Origin: Lachnospiraceae bacterium
GTDB lineage: Bacteria; Bacillota; Clostridia; Lachnospirales; Lachnospiraceae
DNA length: 64,000 nucleotides
Direction: 5' to 3'
NCBI GenBank assembly: GCA_009911185.1
Contig: QXWW01000019.1
Coordinates: 1-64,000 of the forward strand
The notes under the pieces: model-generated
Databases searched by the model: none
Told to the model about the DNA's origin: nothing
The model's input: only the letters and a program-made list of their open reading frames with translations
Program-made: the position numbers and the translations under genes
Shown here: positions 62,724 through 64,000 of the stretch, one piece after another
Layout: each line of letters opens with the position of its first letter
Numbering within the stretch: position 1 is the stretch's first letter

Positions 62724-63791
62724 TTACGGCTGATACTGCTGTTTAAGGATTTGCTCAACATTCTCCGCAGTCACAATACGATAAGGCAGACTTACGTAAA
62801 TGTCATCCGTCAGCTCTATATCCTCCGGCAGCTCTATATCCTGTCCCATAGAATATGCGATCTCCAAAATACTATGAGCCTGGCCCGGAGCGTCGTTCAG
62901 CACAGTCCCCTGCATATTTCCTTCCAGAACTTCCTGAAGAGCCGGAGCTGTTCCGTCAATCCCCACAATCAAAGGCCAGTCAGATTTTCCCGATTCCTTC
63001 CAGGAATCAATCGCCCCCAGCGCCATATCGTCATTATTAGACAATACCAGTTCAATATCATCTCCGATCTCGCCCATCCACTGGTCCATCTTCGTCTTTC
63101 CCTGAGCTCTGTTCCAGTTCGCAATTCCATCCCCCAACTTTTCCAGATTAATTCCAGCCTCCGTAATAATATTAATGGAATGTTCTGTACGAACTAAAGA
63201 ATCCTGATGCCCCGCCTCTCCTTCCAGAATCACATACTGCAATTTCCCGTCGCCGTTTTTATCCCATTTCTTAAAATTATCTTCTCCTGTACATAAATCT
63301 ACCACAATCTGCCCTTCCATATCCCCGGATTCCGCAGCGGAAGAACCAACGTAATAAAGTTTGTCCCATCTCTCTAAATCCTCTCTTACCAGTTCCCGGT
63401 TGAAAAAAACAATTGGTACATTTGCATTTTTGGCTTTCTCAATAATCATGGTGGCGTCCGTTCTATCTACTAGATTTATACATAGGATATCACATCCGGC
63501 ATTAATAAAATCCGTAACCTGATCGTTTTGAACGCTCTGTTTGCCCCCGGCGCTCACCACCTCCACATTGATACTGATATTTTCATCCTTTTCCTTCTGT
63601 TTCGCCATAGATTTGAGGCATTCCGTCAGGCTTGCTACAAACGTATCATACTGATCATATACACTAACTCCAATTTTCAGGTTTTTCGGACATTCTCCAT
63701 GTTCATTCTGAAATTTACTTTCCATTCCACATCCTGACAAACATAATATTATCCATAAATGAAACATTATCCGTATATATTTTTTCTTCAT
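62724..63791 (-). CDS. Galactose/glucose-binding lipoprotein (MglB-like)
   Basis: A 355-residue ABC-transporter solute-binding protein of the periplasmic-binding type I family. The lipobox LSGC lies near residue 21. KIGVSVYDQYDTFVASL near 40 opens the sugar-binding fold, and the MglB-type calcium loop DKNGDGKLQYVILEGEAGHQDSLVRT is near residues 177-203. SNNDDMALGAI near 250 and VGIDGTAPALQEV near 272 contain conserved sugar ligands. It probably binds galactose or glucose released by the adjacent GH97 enzyme. ATPase and permease genes are not in the window. The start follows GGAGG. Confidence 0.9.
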   Translation of the reverse strand: MKKKYIRIMFHLWIILCLSGCGMESKFQNEHGECPKNLKIGVSVYDQYDTFVASLTECLKSMAKQKEKDENISINVEVVSAGGKQSVQNDQVTDFINAGCDILCINLVDRTDATMIIEKAKNANVPIVFFNRELVREDLERWDKLYYVGSSAAESGDMEGQIVVDLCTGEDNFKKWDKNGDGKLQYVILEGEAGHQDSLVRTEHSINIITEAGINLEKLGDGIANWNRAQGKTKMDQWMGEIGDDIELVLSNNDDMALGAIDSWKESGKSDWPLIVGIDGTAPALQEVLEGNMQGTVLNDAPGQAHSILEIAYSMGQDIELPEDIELTDDIYVSLPYRIVTAENVEQILKQQYQP

Positions 63792-63806
63792 ATATGCCTC
63801 CGGTTA

Positions 63807-64000
63807 TCATTGAATGATTGGAAAGAGCAGACGCTCATTTTCTTTCAAGTGCATTGTCTCCTTGGATGCATGATGATAATCAACTTCCGGCATTCCGGAT
63901 ATATCCTGCCCACGCATCCTCTCCAGCAGTGCCTCCACCGCCTCATATCCCATATTAAATTCATTTTGAAATACAATACCTTTTATCACTCCCCGGTCCA
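63807..64000 (-). CDS. Periplasmic-binding-type protein, C-terminal part (cut by window edge)
   Basis: The last 64 codons of a gene that continues beyond the window. The visible sequence RGVIKGIVFQNEFNMGYEAVEALLERMRG, then a short tail ending LLFPIIQ, matches the last strand-helix unit of RbsB/LacI-type sugar-binding domains. It may be a free-standing sensor or binding protein that accompanies a sugar-responsive two-component system, or a LacI-type repressor. Its stop is 15 nt before the lipoprotein gene, in the same direction. Confidence 0.6.
   Translation of the reverse strand, partial: DRGVIKGIVFQNEFNMGYEAVEALLERMRGQDISGMPEVDYHHASKETMHLKENERLLFPIIQ

Overview
The window looks like chromosomal DNA of a Gram-positive, low-to-mid GC anaerobe of the class Clostridia, most likely family Lachnospiraceae. 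The grounds are near-universal AGGAGG-type ribosome binding sites, TTGACA/TATAAT promoters, the short clostridial form of ThiC, a CdaR-like regulator next to ftsEX and a C-terminal processing protease, YitT and YjfB family proteins, and large secreted proteins with FIVAR, Big_2 and BspA-type leucine-rich repeats. Family-level placement is inference. Nearly all genes lie on the minus strand; the plus strand carries only tRNA-Pro, an alcohol dehydrogenase, a family 6 DNA glycosylase, a Gly/Arg-rich secreted protein, a YjfB-like protein and a candidate small RNA.

Layout. 0-3 kb: tRNA-Pro, a PAP2 phosphatase and an iron alcohol dehydrogenase. 3-8.4 kb: an operon of a ribbon-helix-helix protein, hisS, aspS, a HAD phosphatase, luxS and mtnN, which joins two aminoacyl-tRNA synthetases to S-adenosylhomocysteine recycling and AI-2 formation. 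8.4-14.4 kb: a DUF6323/DUF6179 pair, a candidate small RNA, an HD-GYP response regulator, topB and a zinc-finger exonuclease. 15-22.2 kb: a surface-protein locus with a small lipoprotein, a truncated gene copy, a 1148-residue secreted papain-fold/ricin/C-type-lectin protein and a WG-repeat lipoprotein, followed by a Hin-like serine recombinase. Two hix-like inverted sites bracket a 158-bp segment carrying a promoter. This is a candidate phase-variation switch and the most exciting item here.

23-34.5 kb: a TPP-riboswitch operon, thiC-thiW-thiM-thiE-thiD, which continues with gaps of only 14-15 bp into a DUF3298 lipoprotein, a Nudix hydrolase, a giant subtilisin with a dockerin, and a membrane-anchored cohesin-like protein that overlaps it by 4 nt. 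34.6-41.4 kb: a four-gene phosphorelay cluster facing a small secreted protein. 41.5-49.5 kb: a soluble chemoreceptor-like protein with a FIST protein, then ctp, ftsX, ftsE and a CdaR-like regulator, then YitT and a WecG/TagA glycosyltransferase.

49.5-56.4 kb: a cluster of four DnaA boxes, an SH3-NlpC/P60 endopeptidase, trxB, YjfB, an acyl-ACP thioesterase/CvfB/CPBP operon, tRNA-Gln and YigZ. 56.6-64 kb: a galactoside module made of a huge secreted GH97 enzyme with five FIVAR repeats, a galactose-binding lipoprotein, and the end of another periplasmic-binding-type protein cut by the window edge. Four copies of a dispersed repeat sit directly behind intrinsic terminators (651, 14671, 50101 and 55500). 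No CRISPR array, rRNA, transposase or complete prophage is visible.
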